64,000 bases of DNA from Nocardioides sp. 1609 (GCF_004522105.1 NZ_SPUJ01000001.1:124001-188000), one strand, 5' to 3'. Positions 1 through 9,810 are shown, counted from the first letter of the stretch. Notes: generated from the letters alone by a model not told the origin. Translations and numbers: made by a program.

Positions 1-185
1 AAGCGGTCCTCCACGAGCGGGGCGAGCCGCGCCCGGGTCTCCTGGAGCAGCGAGCGGCCGGTGCCGGTGAGGTCGCGCAGGAACTTCGGCGCCGACGAGC
101 GCGACAGGGGCCAGAGCCGGGTGCCCGCTCCCCCGGCCGGCACGACGGCCCAGAGTCGGTCGATGGCGGGTCCGGGCGTCGTCAT
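1..185 (-). CDS. manC: Mannose-1-phosphate guanylyltransferase, N-terminal part (cut by window edge)
   Basis: Only the first 61 codons lie in the window. The N-terminus carries the nucleotidyltransferase signature PAGGAGTRLWPLSR followed by PKFL, typical of enzymes that make GDP-mannose from mannose-1-phosphate and GTP in the cytoplasm. GDP-mannose feeds mannosylated lipids and wall glycans. The ATG at 185 is preceded by TAGTCT and a 7-nt spacer, so the transcript is probably leaderless. It is divergent from the TIGR03089 gene; M. tuberculosis keeps similar neighbours around Rv3264c-Rv3268 (recalled gene order). The family call is firm; the rest of the protein is unseen. Confidence 0.85.
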   Translation of the reverse strand, partial: MTTPGPAIDRLWAVVPAGGAGTRLWPLSRSSAPKFLRDLTGTGRSLLQETRARLAPLVEDR

Positions 186-192
186 GGGGCGG

Positions 193-198
193 AGACTA
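193..198 (-). promoter_or_regulatory. -10 element of manC, leaderless
   Basis: TAGTCT (TANNNT type) lies 7 nt before the ATG at 185, placing the transcription start at or next to the start codon. No clear -35 is seen. Confidence 0.5.
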
Positions 199-229
199 GC
201 CAGTCGCCGGCCTGCGCGAGACTGCAGGC

Positions 230-961
230 GTGCCTCCCGCCACGACGTTCGCCGCCGTCCTGACCGCCCAGCTGCGCCGCGACGCCGGGCGCCCGCTCGT
301 CACGTTCTACGACGAGGCCACCGGGGAGCGCGTCGAGCTCTCGGTGACGACGTACGCGAACTGGGTGGCCAAGGCCGCCTCCCTGCTGGTCGACGAGCTC
401 GACCTCGGGCGCGGCGCGACGCTGCGGGTCGACCTGCCGCCGCACTGGCTCGGCACCGTCTTCCTCGGCGCGGCCTGGACCGCCGGGCTCGTGGTCACCG
501 ACGACGACGCCCCGGACGCCGTCGTGTGCGGGCCGGACTCGCTCGAGCGGTGGGCACCCCAGGCCGAGGACCGGGTGGTGCTGGCGTGCGCGCTGCTCCC
601 GATGGGGGTGCGCTTCGCCGGGGGCGTCCCGGCCGGCGTCCACGACGTCGGCACCGAGATCTGGTCGCAGCCCGACGCGTTCACCGCGTGGGACCCTCCC
701 GCGGGCGACGACGTCGCCCACGACCTCGGGGGCACCGCGGTGACGCAGGCCCAGCTGTGGCAAGCAGCCGCCGCCGGGACTCTCGTCACCGACGGCGGCC
801 GCCTCCTGTCGGAGACGAACCCGGCTTCCCCACCGGGTGTCGCCTCCTTCACGGAGCCGCTGGCACGCAGCGGCTCTCTCGTCCTGGTCGTCCAGGCCGG
901 ACGGGAGCGTCTCGAGGCGACCTACGTCGCCGAGCGCGCCACCGCCCGCTTCCCTGCCTGA
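230..961 (+). CDS. TIGR03089 family protein (AMP-binding-like N-terminal domain)
   Basis: A 243-residue protein of the actinobacterial TIGR03089 family, related to the N-terminal part of acyl-CoA synthetase/AMP-binding enzymes. It shows the characteristic opening (LRRDAGRPLVTFYD), a TYANWVAKAASLL segment and a DLPPHWL motif, but is far too short to hold the adenylation core and lacks the P-loop and C-terminal lid. Its function is unknown. It starts with GTG at 230, divergent from manC, and converges on the amidase gene 28 bp downstream. In related genomes it sits beside LCP and GDP-mannose genes, suggesting a wall-linked role (inference). Confidence 0.75.
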   Translation: MPPATTFAAVLTAQLRRDAGRPLVTFYDEATGERVELSVTTYANWVAKAASLLVDELDLGRGATLRVDLPPHWLGTVFLGAAWTAGLVVTDDDAPDAVVCGPDSLERWAPQAEDRVVLACALLPMGVRFAGGVPAGVHDVGTEIWSQPDAFTAWDPPAGDDVAHDLGGTAVTQAQLWQAAAAGTLVTDGGRLLSETNPASPPGVASFTEPLARSGSLVLVVQAGRERLEATYVAERATARFPA

Positions 962-989
962 GCGACCGGACATCCTGGGGTGTCGGGCC

Positions 990-3155
990 TCACCCGATCC
1001 GGTCGTAGGCGTCGAAGCCGGTGCCGAGCAGGGTCGGTGCGCCGAACCCCTTGCGGTAGCCGCGGACCAGGTACATCTCGCCGGTGCCCTTCTTGCGCAC
1101 CACCAGGTCGGGGTGACCGACGAGGCCGACGTCGCTGATCCCGCTGGCGATGTCGTAAGGGCTCATGTCGAAGGTCATCGTCTTGATGGAGCCGGTGAGG
1201 CCGCCGGGACCGTTGCCGTGCAGGATCTGCAACCGGTTGCCGTTCCGGAACAGGCTGTCCGGGGCCCCGTCGGCGCCCCAGAGACCGATCGGGATCTGCC
1301 GGAACGCCGAGACCGCGCTGGAGGCGACGTAGCTGGCGCCGACGCCCTTGCCGCCGGCACCGGGGTAGATCCGCATCGAGCCGTTCTTCGGCTGGCCCAT
1401 CAGGTCCGGCCAGCCGTCGCCCGTCACGTCGCCGGCCGCGGCGAGCAGCCGCACGCCGGCGAAGCCCGTGGCGATGGGCATCCCGGTGCGGAAGCCGCCC
1501 TTGCCGTTGCCGCCGGCGAGGTACAGCCTGCCGTCGCCGCCGCGGACCATGATGTCGGAGAAGCCGTCCCGGTCCCAGTCACCGGCGTTGAAGAAGGCGG
1601 TGGCGCCGGCCAGGCTGACCTCGGTGACGATCGGCTTGCCAGCGACCACCGACGTCCCGCGCTTGACGAGGGGGACGACGACCGCCCGCCCGTCGGACTT
1701 GCGGCGCACCAGCACGTCGGGCTGGTCGGAGCCGGCGAGGTTCGACTCCAGCTGCCGGCCGGCGAACCCGGCCTGCGCCTGGGCGGCGAGCTTCCGGATC
1801 TCCGGCAGCTTCGCGTAGAGGTACCGCCCGGGGCAGGCCGTCGAGCCGGCGTCGCGGTGGCCGTTGATGGCCTGGAAGTTGCGTGAGGTGACGAACTGCT
1901 TCGTCGAGGCCGCCTTCACTCCGTGCAGCGAGAGCTTCCAGCCGAACAGCACGCCGTAGGCCTGGACCATGGCCTGCGAGGGCTGGGCGATGTCGTAGTT
2001 GCCGATCGCCGACATCGAGAAGGAGTCGTCGTTGTAGCCGAGGGTGTGCGCGCCGACGACGGCGCGGTCGACGCCGCCGTACCGGCCCTCCCAGATGCGA
2101 CCGAACCGGTCGACCAGGTAGTTGTAGCCGACGTCGCTCCAGCCGCGCGACTGGGTGTGGTAGGCGTAGATGCCCCGCAGGATCGCCGGGACGTCCTTGG
2201 CCTTGTAGTTGTTGGCGTTCACCGTGTGGTGCACGAAGCCGGCGTGGACCTCGTAGTAGTGCAGCGAGCTCGCGTCGCGCATCCGCTCGTCGGCGCCCCA
2301 CTGGGCCCGCGAGTAGATGACCGGCCTGGGGGTGTAGGTCGCGGCGGCGAGCTCGAGGTCGCCGGCCGACGACGGCAGGGCGCCGCCCCCGGTCGTTCCG
2401 ACGGCCGGGGCGGCCGTGCTGCCGCCCGTGGCCGTGCCGGCGGGCGCGGTGTCGAGCGCGGGCAGCTCCTTCTTCGACTCCGCGGCCACGCCCGGGTCGA
2501 TGACGGCGAGCTTGACGTCGGGCGGCGCGGCGGCGTCGCTGACGATCTTCACCTGGACGTCGTCGACCTCGCCGACGAGCAGCTCGTCGGTGCCGGGGCG
2601 GGCCTTCCTGGCCTCCGCGCTGTCGGGGTCGGGGCCGTGGTCGTCGTGGTACTCCATGTCCAGCCAGGACGACCAGCCGGCCTCGTCGCGGGTGCGGACC
2701 TGGATCGCGATCTCGTCGTCGGGGACGACGGCGCCGTGCTCCCACGTGACGCCGACCGCGCCGTAGCCGGTGACCTTCTGCGGTGTGCTGACCAGCTGGG
2801 TCGCGCCGCCCCGCGTGAGCGTGGCCCGCGCGGCGAGCATGCCGGGGGCGATCCGGGCGCCGCGGGGTGCGGTGAGCGAGACCTCGCGGACCGTCGGGTC
2901 GACGACCTTGGTCGGCACCAGCGTCGGGACCTGCTGCGCCTCGGCGTACGCGGCGAACGCGAGCGAGGGGGTGGCCGCGGCGGTGCCGGACGACGACGTG
3001 CCGGCGCCGTCGGGGGCGGGGCCGAGCTCGATCGAGATGACCCGGGCGGCCGGCGTCAGGACGGCGCAGATGACGCCGAGGACCAGCAGCTGCTGGCACG
3101 CGGTGACGAACCGCGGGTGCTTGGGGTGGGTGGACGTGGCGTTCTCAGATGACAT
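990..3155 (-). CDS. Secreted PGRP-type N-acetylmuramoyl-L-alanine amidase with FG-GAP repeats
   Basis: A 721-residue exported protein predicted to cleave the MurNAc-L-Ala bond of peptidoglycan. A hydrophobic segment at residues 18-40 is the signal or anchor. After an Ala/Thr/Gly-rich region, a peptidoglycan-recognition amidase domain runs from about 277 to 455 with zinc ligands visible in FVHHTVN (~308), INGHRD (~430) and TACPG (~439). Residues ~510-720 hold FG-GAP/VCBS-type repeats such as DWDRDGFSDI and GDVTGDGWPDL, likely a beta-propeller for calcium or wall binding. The ATG at 3155 has only a weak upstream GGAG. It lies downstream of the wzt operon but has a separate leader with GTCACA repeats. 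Annotation as a wall hydrolase is strong; the substrate is inferred. Confidence 0.88.
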   Translation of the reverse strand: MSSENATSTHPKHPRFVTACQQLLVLGVICAVLTPAARVISIELGPAPDGAGTSSSGTAAATPSLAFAAYAEAQQVPTLVPTKVVDPTVREVSLTAPRGARIAPGMLAARATLTRGGATQLVSTPQKVTGYGAVGVTWEHGAVVPDDEIAIQVRTRDEAGWSSWLDMEYHDDHGPDPDSAEARKARPGTDELLVGEVDDVQVKIVSDAAAPPDVKLAVIDPGVAAESKKELPALDTAPAGTATGGSTAAPAVGTTGGGALPSSAGDLELAAATYTPRPVIYSRAQWGADERMRDASSLHYYEVHAGFVHHTVNANNYKAKDVPAILRGIYAYHTQSRGWSDVGYNYLVDRFGRIWEGRYGGVDRAVVGAHTLGYNDDSFSMSAIGNYDIAQPSQAMVQAYGVLFGWKLSLHGVKAASTKQFVTSRNFQAINGHRDAGSTACPGRYLYAKLPEIRKLAAQAQAGFAGRQLESNLAGSDQPDVLVRRKSDGRAVVVPLVKRGTSVVAGKPIVTEVSLAGATAFFNAGDWDRDGFSDIMVRGGDGRLYLAGGNGKGGFRTGMPIATGFAGVRLLAAAGDVTGDGWPDLMGQPKNGSMRIYPGAGGKGVGASYVASSAVSAFRQIPIGLWGADGAPDSLFRNGNRLQILHGNGPGGLTGSIKTMTFDMSPYDIASGISDVGLVGHPDLVVRKKGTGEMYLVRGYRKGFGAPTLLGTGFDAYDRIG

Positions 3156-3384
3156 GTTTTCAGCAGCTCCAGTGCGAGGGGAAGAGTCACACGAGACGCA
3201 ACTTTCACATCAGTCACAGGGGTTGGGAAGGGAATCTGAGTAACTACATGACTGTAATTTCCACTCGACACGCCGCCGACTTCGAGATTTGTCAATTCTC
3301 GCGAGCGGTGCGGGTCGCGGCGCGGCCAGGTCACGCACGGCCGACGGACGGGGCGCCCACGGATCACGTGGGTCGGCGGACACC
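3156..3384 (-). promoter_or_regulatory. Leader/control region of the amidase gene
   Basis: This 229-bp gap is visibly richer in A/T than its surroundings. On the plus strand it holds three 9-mers of GTCACA type: GTCACACGA (3186-3194), then TTCACATCA and GTCACAGGG end to end (3204-3221). A TTGACA-like -35 lies on the minus strand near 3288-3293. Tandem GTCACA 9-mers resemble sites reported for the MtrA response regulator, which controls wall hydrolases in mycobacteria. No ORF with coding character is seen in the gap. Confidence 0.4.
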
Positions 3385-4164
3385 TCAGATGTCGGCGCCG
3401 AGCTCCTCGTCCATCTCCTCCTCGTTCTCGGGCGTGACGTCGTCGTCGTACTCGAGGAAGCGGATGCCGGCGTCGACCGGGCCGTCGTAGGCCAGCCGGC
3501 CCTCCTCGAGGACCAGGACGCGCGAGCACATCCGGCGCACCGAGCCCGCCGAGTGCGAGACGTAGAAGAGGGTGCGGCCGCTGTCGCGGATCTCCCCCAT
3601 CCGGGCCAGGCACTTCTTCTTGAACGGCCGGTCCCCCACCGCGAGGACCTCGTCGGCGAGGAAGATGTCGGAGTCGACGTGGATGGCGATGGAGAAGCCC
3701 AGCCGCGCGCTCTGGCCCGACGAGTAGTGGCCGACCTGGGTCTCGAGCTTGTCCTCGAGCCCGGCGAAGTCGACGATCGCGTCGAACTTGCGGGCCAGCT
3801 CCTTCTCGGTCATGCCGAGGATGGCGGCGTTGAGCTCGAGGTTGTCGCGCCCGGTGAGCTGGGGGTGGAACCCCGCTCCGGTCGCGATCAGCCCGGCGAT
3901 CCGACCGCGCGTGAGGATCGAGCCCGAGTCGGGCCGCATCACGCCGTTGATCATCTTGAGCAGGGTGCTCTTGCCGGAGCCGTTGAGGCCCATCAGGCCG
4001 ATGGACTCGCCCTGCTCGACGGTGAACGACACGTCGTCGACGGCGTTGAACTCCGCGATCGTCGGGTTGCCGCGCAGCTTGGCCACCGTGATCTGCTTGA
4101 GGGTGCGCTGGTAGCGCTTGGTGAAGGTCTTGGTCGCGTGCTCGACGCGGATGGAGTCGGCCAC
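3385..4164 (-). CDS. wzt: Polysaccharide ABC exporter ATPase (Wzt/RfbE-like, Rv3781 type)
   Basis: A 259-residue ATPase that would power export of a lipid-linked polysaccharide, here most likely galactan. Walker A GLNGSGKST (~58), signature YSSGQSARLGF, and Walker B DIFLADEVLAVGD are all present, followed by the switch histidine in YVSHS. The protein stops soon after the ATPase core with an acidic tail, so it lacks the C-terminal carbohydrate-binding domain of O-antigen Wzt proteins, like the mycobacterial galactan exporter. The GTG start at 4164 lies 1 nt after the wzm stop, so the two are translated together. It is the last gene of the glf-glfT2-wzm-wzt run. Confidence 0.9.
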   Translation of the reverse strand: MADSIRVEHATKTFTKRYQRTLKQITVAKLRGNPTIAEFNAVDDVSFTVEQGESIGLMGLNGSGKSTLLKMINGVMRPDSGSILTRGRIAGLIATGAGFHPQLTGRDNLELNAAILGMTEKELARKFDAIVDFAGLEDKLETQVGHYSSGQSARLGFSIAIHVDSDIFLADEVLAVGDRPFKKKCLARMGEIRDSGRTLFYVSHSAGSVRRMCSRVLVLEEGRLAYDGPVDAGIRFLEYDDDVTPENEEEMDEELGADI

Positions 4165-4165
4165 G

Positions 4166-5056
4166 TCAGAGCCTCTCGGGGATCTTGTTCTCGAGCCGGC
4201 TGAACACCAGCTGGCCGATGCCCAGCACCACGAGGGCGACGAGGACCATCACGAGCCCGCGCTCGACCAGGTGGTCGGGCATGACCGTCTCCTGGTCCGT
4301 GCTGCCCGTCCAGAACGCGCGCTGGAACAGGATCACGGCGTTCGCGAGCGGGTTCAGCATGTAGTACGGAGCGAAGCTCCCGAAGCGCTGGTCGACCATC
4401 TCGTAGCTGTAGATCATCGGCACGCCGAAGCGCACCACGTTGGTCAGGATGGCGACCACGCTGCCGACGTCGCGGAAGAACACGTTGGCCGCACTGAACA
4501 TCAGCGCCAACCCGGTGCCGAGCACGCTGATCAGGACCAGCGCGATGAAGAAGCACAGCACCCCGGTGGCGTCGGGGCGCCAGCCGGAGAACAGGCAGGC
4601 CACGACGAGGATGACCACCTGCGGGAGCACGTGGTAGAGCGAGACCAGCATCGAGGCGACGGGGAACATCTCCCGTGGCATCGCCATCTTCTGCACGATC
4701 TGCCGGTTGCGCACGATCGAGCGGGTGCCGGCGTTGAACGTCTCGTTGAAGAAGTGGACGATGATCAGCGCCGAGAAGATGTGGATCGCGAAGTTCGGCA
4801 CGTTCTTGTGGAGGGCGAAGATCGTGCCCATGATGAAGAAGTAGATGCAGAACTGCGACAGCGGGTTGATGTAGGACCACAGCAGGCCGAGCACGGAGCC
4901 CTGGTAGCGGGCGCTGATCTCGCGCGTCACCAGCAGCTTGAGCAGGTAGCGCCGCTGGAAGACCGCCTTCAGCCCGTTGTCGGCCGTCGGTGGGGCCAGC
5001 GGCGGCAGGTCCTTCTCGGCCAGGGCCCGGGCCGCGTCGGTGGTGGTGTCGGTCAT
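4166..5056 (-). CDS. wzm: Polysaccharide ABC exporter permease (Wzm, ABC-2 type)
   Basis: A 296-residue membrane protein with six predicted hydrophobic segments and the ABC-2 coupling region at the N-terminus (LLKLLVTREISARYQGSVLG), followed by LWSYINPL. It pairs with the adjacent ATPase to move undecaprenyl- or decaprenyl-linked polymer across the membrane. It matches the length and layout of the mycobacterial Rv3783 type. The gene begins 10 bp after glfT2 and ends 1 nt before wzt. Given glf and glfT2 directly upstream, galactofuran is the likely cargo (inference). Confidence 0.9.
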   Translation of the reverse strand: MTDTTTDAARALAEKDLPPLAPPTADNGLKAVFQRRYLLKLLVTREISARYQGSVLGLLWSYINPLSQFCIYFFIMGTIFALHKNVPNFAIHIFSALIIVHFFNETFNAGTRSIVRNRQIVQKMAMPREMFPVASMLVSLYHVLPQVVILVVACLFSGWRPDATGVLCFFIALVLISVLGTGLALMFSAANVFFRDVGSVVAILTNVVRFGVPMIYSYEMVDQRFGSFAPYYMLNPLANAVILFQRAFWTGSTDQETVMPDHLVERGLVMVLVALVVLGIGQLVFSRLENKIPERL

Positions 5057-5066
5057 CGCATCTCGC

Positions 5067-7133
5067 TCAGTCGTCGGACCCGGGCTCGGAGTTGGCGTCG
5101 GTCAGCCACGGCTGGAAGGTCTTCTCCCAGGTGGCCGGCGACGTCATGTCGTCCATCGCGGCGCGGTAGCGCTCGGCGAGCTCGTCCCAGCCGCTCGCGA
5201 GCTCGCGGTGCACGGCGAGGGTCCGCTTCACCAGGTCGAGGAACTTCGCGCGGTCGCGCTTGTAGAACGCCGTCGAGGACCCGTCGGGCAGGGTGACCAG
5301 CGCGGAGTCGTAGCGGGCGATCTTGTGCCAGCGCGCGTCCTGGCCCATGATCTCGGCCTCGGGGTTGACCTGGGCGACCGCGCGCGGCTGCCGCAGCTGC
5401 CGGATGGGCTGGATCAGCGCCTGGATCGTGGCGGCCTTGCCGGAGATCACCGGGGAGGGCTCGCGTCCCTTGCGGGGCAGCCGGTGGCGGCGCACCTCCG
5501 GGAGCTGGCCCGGGTCGGTGATGTAGGTGGCGTCGTCGAAGCCCTTCACCGACGCCTTGAGCTCGGGGAGCGTGGTGAGCAGGAGGTCGTGCAGACCCTC
5601 CGGGCCGGCGAGGACGTCGAGGAGCGCGCGGTGCCGCAGCTCGACGGTGGAGTACTGCATCGACACCAGGTGCTTGATCTGGTGGTTGAGGCTCTCCTGC
5701 ACCATCCGGCCGCCGCGCGGGTACTTCGAGTGGAGCAGCGCGGCGATGAACCGGTTGCGCACGTGGAAGTAGGACTGCCAGTCGAGGGCGTCGTTCTTGT
5801 CGGTCCACGGCACGTGCCACACGGCCGCGCCGGGCAGGCTCACCGTCGGGTAGCCGGCCTCCTTGGCGCGCAGGCCGTACTCGGAGTCGTCCCACTTGAT
5901 GAACAGCGGCAGCGACAGCCCGATGTCGGCGAGCACCTGGACCGGGATCAGGCACATGAACCACGGGTTGTAGTCGACGTCGATCCGGGCGTGCAGCCAG
6001 CGGGTCGAGCGGATGTTGCGCTCGTTGAGGTCCCACTGCGGCACCACGCCGGGCGCCGAGCCCCACCAGAACGTGTACGGCGACACCTTCTCGCCGAAGC
6101 TGTGCAGCTGGGCCTTCTGGTAGATCGAGAACATGTGTCCGCCGACGATCGTCGGCTTGCGGCCCAGGTCGCCGAAGGTGGCGGCCCGGACGATGCCCTC
6201 GGGCTCGCACTCGGTGTCGTCGTCGAGCATCATCACGTACGTCGACCGGCCGGCCTTGAGGCCCTCGTACTGCGCCCGGGCGAACCCGCCGGAGCCGCCG
6301 ATGTTGCCCTGCTCGATGATCCGCAGGGTGTCTCCCAGCGCCTCGCGCGCGGCCGGGAAGAACTCGGAGTCGACGAGCTTCTTGGTGCCCTGCTCCATCA
6401 CCAGGACCTCGTCGACGAGGTCGTCGAGCTCCTCGGCGCCACCGAGCTGGGTGAGCAGCTTGGCGCAGAAGTCCTGCTGGTTCATCGTGGTGATGCCGAT
6501 CGTGACCGTGCCCCTCGTGGCGCGGTCGAGCGGCACCTCCGCGGTCCACTCGGCCGAGCGCACGACGGCGTCCTCGTCGGTGGCCACGACGTCGTACCAG
6601 TACCAGCCGCCGTCGGTGAACGGCTTGAGCGTGAGGTCGAAGGAGAACTCCCCCGCGTCCCCCTCGACGGTGCCGGAGTCGACGCGCTGCGACCGGCCGT
6701 TGGCCATCGAGCGGTAGACGATGACGCTGGCGCCCTCGCCCTCGAGCCGCACCGTGAGGCGGACCTCGGAGACGACGGTGTGCCGGCGCCAGTACGACGC
6801 CGGGAAGGCGTTGAAGTAGCTGCCGAACGACATCGTCTCGCCGTGCTCGACCTTGAAGGCGGTGCGGGAGAGGATCTGGTCGGGGTGCACGACCCGCACG
6901 CCCTTGGCGGCGGTGGCCATCCGGGTGGTGATCGCGTTGGCCTCCTGGGCCGCGCGGGTGTGGCCGATGTCGAACTTGTCCGCGTCCAGGGCCAGGGGGT
7001 CGGGGTCGACGTACAGGCTGATGACGTCGGTGTCGCGGTCGGCCGGCATGATCTGCCGCATCAGCTGGACCCGGGCCATCCCGGCCGCGTGCGACGCCGC
7101 GCCCTCGGTCGTCTGGGTGTGGGTGATGCTCAT
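5067..7133 (-). CDS. glfT2: Galactofuranosyltransferase GlfT2-like
   Basis: A 688-residue GT2-family enzyme that polymerises galactofuranose from UDP-Galf. A beta-sandwich N-terminal domain (~1-210) precedes a GT-A domain with the metal-binding triad in MMLDDDTE (~302), a FIKWDDSEYGLR acceptor/catalytic motif (~409) and the AVWHVPW histidine (~438), all hallmarks of GlfT2 (Rv3808c). It is about 50 residues longer than the mycobacterial protein. GAGGGG lies 7 nt before the ATG at 7133. It follows glf by 70 bp and precedes the exporter genes. GlfT2 is classically part of arabinogalactan synthesis, so its presence beside an exporter implies a galactan polymer here. Confidence 0.93.
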   Translation of the reverse strand: MSITHTQTTEGAASHAAGMARVQLMRQIMPADRDTDVISLYVDPDPLALDADKFDIGHTRAAQEANAITTRMATAAKGVRVVHPDQILSRTAFKVEHGETMSFGSYFNAFPASYWRRHTVVSEVRLTVRLEGEGASVIVYRSMANGRSQRVDSGTVEGDAGEFSFDLTLKPFTDGGWYWYDVVATDEDAVVRSAEWTAEVPLDRATRGTVTIGITTMNQQDFCAKLLTQLGGAEELDDLVDEVLVMEQGTKKLVDSEFFPAAREALGDTLRIIEQGNIGGSGGFARAQYEGLKAGRSTYVMMLDDDTECEPEGIVRAATFGDLGRKPTIVGGHMFSIYQKAQLHSFGEKVSPYTFWWGSAPGVVPQWDLNERNIRSTRWLHARIDVDYNPWFMCLIPVQVLADIGLSLPLFIKWDDSEYGLRAKEAGYPTVSLPGAAVWHVPWTDKNDALDWQSYFHVRNRFIAALLHSKYPRGGRMVQESLNHQIKHLVSMQYSTVELRHRALLDVLAGPEGLHDLLLTTLPELKASVKGFDDATYITDPGQLPEVRRHRLPRKGREPSPVISGKAATIQALIQPIRQLRQPRAVAQVNPEAEIMGQDARWHKIARYDSALVTLPDGSSTAFYKRDRAKFLDLVKRTLAVHRELASGWDELAERYRAAMDDMTSPATWEKTFQPWLTDANSEPGSDD

Positions 7134-7203
7134 GCGGGGTCCCCTCGGAACTGTTCGGTGGAGGAGCGGGGCGGGAGGGGCGCGGAGCCCCGGGGGGTGG
7201 CAC

Positions 7204-8445
<1,242 letters not shown>

Positions 8446-8447
8446 TC

Positions 8448-8453
8448 AGTCTA
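8448..8453 (-). promoter_or_regulatory. -10 element of the glf operon
   Basis: TAGACT on the minus strand ends 8 nt before the GTG of glf, suggesting a leaderless or nearly leaderless operon mRNA. The 158-bp divergent region 8440-8597 also holds the PAP2 promoter and shows no ORF. Confidence 0.45.
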
Positions 8454-8585
8454 CGGATGCTGCCACCCTCCCCCGATTCCGCAACGCCCACGACCGTGTC
8501 ACAACCGCGACCGGACGCCGCACGGGTCCCGTGTGACCGGGCCCACGCCGGGTCCGCGGATGCCGTCGTGGCGGGATCGGACGCG

Positions 8586-8591
8586 TAAACT
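8586..8591 (+). promoter_or_regulatory. -10 element of the PAP2 gene, leaderless
   Basis: TAAACT followed by exactly 6 nt (GCGCCC) and the ATG at 8598 is a textbook actinobacterial leaderless arrangement. Confidence 0.6.
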
Positions 8592-8597
8592 GCGCCC

Positions 8598-9674
8598 ATG
8601 CAGGAGTCCGTGGGCGTGCGCGCCGTTCTCGAGCGCAACTTCGGGTACGCCTGGGCGGCCGGCATCGCCATGGCCGTCGCGACCGTCGTGTTCGCCGCCG
8701 TCGCCGAGCTGCCGATCCGCGACCCCGACAACTTCGTGCCCGGCTACATCCGGTTCCCCGCGATCGTCTTCGGCGCCATCGCGCTCGACGTCCTGCCCCG
8801 GCTGGTCTGGCGCCTGACGCACGGCTCCCACGGCGCGGTCGAGACCCTGCGCGGGATCATGCGGGAGCGCTGGACCAAGGCGCACTGGCTCTTCGCCCTG
8901 AGCGGCATCGGCGCCTGGTACCTCACCTACGCCGCGTTCCGGAACCTCAAGAGCTTCGTGCCGTTCGTCAACGGCAACAACTGGGACGCCGAGTTCCGCA
9001 AGATCGACCAGGTGCTGTGGTTCGGTCACGACCCCGCCGTCCTGATGCACGACCTGTTCGGCACCGGCATCGCCTCGCACGTCTTCTCCGGCGTCTACTT
9101 CATCTGGATCGCCCTGGTGCCGGTGAGCATCGCGATCGCCCTGGTCTGGACCCGGTCGCGGACCGCCAGCTCGTGGTACGTCACCGCGGTGGCCTTCGAC
9201 TGGCTGCTCGGCGCGGCGGTGTACCTGATGCTGCCGTCGGTCGGCCCGGTCTACACCGAGGCGCAGCGCGGCCAGTTCGACGGCCTCGCCCACACCTACA
9301 ACACCGACCTCGCCGACAGCATGTGGGACGACCGCGTCACGGTCGTCGGCGACGTCTTCGGCTCGGGCACCCTGCAGACGATCGCGGCCTTCCCGTCGCT
9401 GCACACCGGCATCATGGTGACGATCTGCGTCTTCGCCCAGTACGTCGGCCTGGCCCGCTGGATCCGCGTGGTGTCGTGGCTCTTCCTCGGCCTCACGATC
9501 GTGGCCACCCTCTACCTCGGCTGGCACTACTTCGTCGACGTCCTCGGCGGCGTCGCGCTCGGCTCGGTCACCGTCTGGCTCGCCGCCCTGGCCACCGGCA
9601 ACCACGACGGGCTCCGTCCCCGGCTCAAGCGCGCCGAGGTCACCGACGAGGTCGCCTCCACCCCCGTCTCGTGA
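8598..9674 (+). CDS. PAP2-superfamily membrane phosphatase (inositol-phosphorylceramide-synthase-like)
   Basis: A 358-residue protein with about six to eight hydrophobic segments. The PAP2 signature is visible as PSLHTG (~251, motif C2) and LGWHYFVDVLGG (~302, motif C3); motif C1 is degenerate (LMLPSVGPVY), as in the PAP2_3 branch. It likely hydrolyses or transfers a lipid phosphate such as a polyprenyl phosphate at the membrane. In M. tuberculosis a PAP2 protein (Rv3807c) lies beside glfT2 and glf, so the link to galactan assembly recurs, although this protein is about twice as long and faces the other way. The substrate is not decidable from sequence. Confidence 0.82.
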   Translation: MQESVGVRAVLERNFGYAWAAGIAMAVATVVFAAVAELPIRDPDNFVPGYIRFPAIVFGAIALDVLPRLVWRLTHGSHGAVETLRGIMRERWTKAHWLFALSGIGAWYLTYAAFRNLKSFVPFVNGNNWDAEFRKIDQVLWFGHDPAVLMHDLFGTGIASHVFSGVYFIWIALVPVSIAIALVWTRSRTASSWYVTAVAFDWLLGAAVYLMLPSVGPVYTEAQRGQFDGLAHTYNTDLADSMWDDRVTVVGDVFGSGTLQTIAAFPSLHTGIMVTICVFAQYVGLARWIRVVSWLFLGLTIVATLYLGWHYFVDVLGGVALGSVTVWLAALATGNHDGLRPRLKRAEVTDEVASTPVS

Positions 9675-9683
9675 GCTCACGCC

Positions 9684-9795
9684 GACCCGTCGCCCATCGG
9701 TGACGGGTCAGCGTGTCTGGCGCGCCGACCCGTCGCCTATCGGTGACGGGTCAGCGTGTCTGGTGCGCTGACCCGTCACCTATCGGTGACGGGTC
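9684..9795. repeat. Triplet of 26-bp palindromes with 43-bp period
   Basis: Three copies begin at 9684, 9727 and 9770. Each has the form GACCCGTC-(A/G)CC - 4-nt centre - GGTGACGGGTC. They are separated by 17-nt spacers that start AGCGTGTCTGG. In copies 1 and 2 an A is replaced by G opposite T, giving a G-U wobble in the RNA stem. The array fills the gap between the convergent PAP2 and glycosyltransferase genes, starting 9 bp after one stop and ending 15 bp before the other, so tandem bidirectional transcription terminators are the simplest reading. The same family recurs at 63846-63957. Confidence 0.9.
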
Positions 9796-9810
9796 AGCGG
9801 CGGCCGGACG

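Noticed and set aside
3156..3384. c-di-AMP (ydaO) riboswitch ahead of the wall amidase
   Set aside because: Such riboswitches occur before actinobacterial wall hydrolases, but I could not find the conserved ydaO core segments here; the GTCACA repeats explain the region better.
9684..9795. CRISPR array
   Set aside because: Three palindromic units with near-identical 17-bp spacers and no cas genes; true spacers would be unique and longer.
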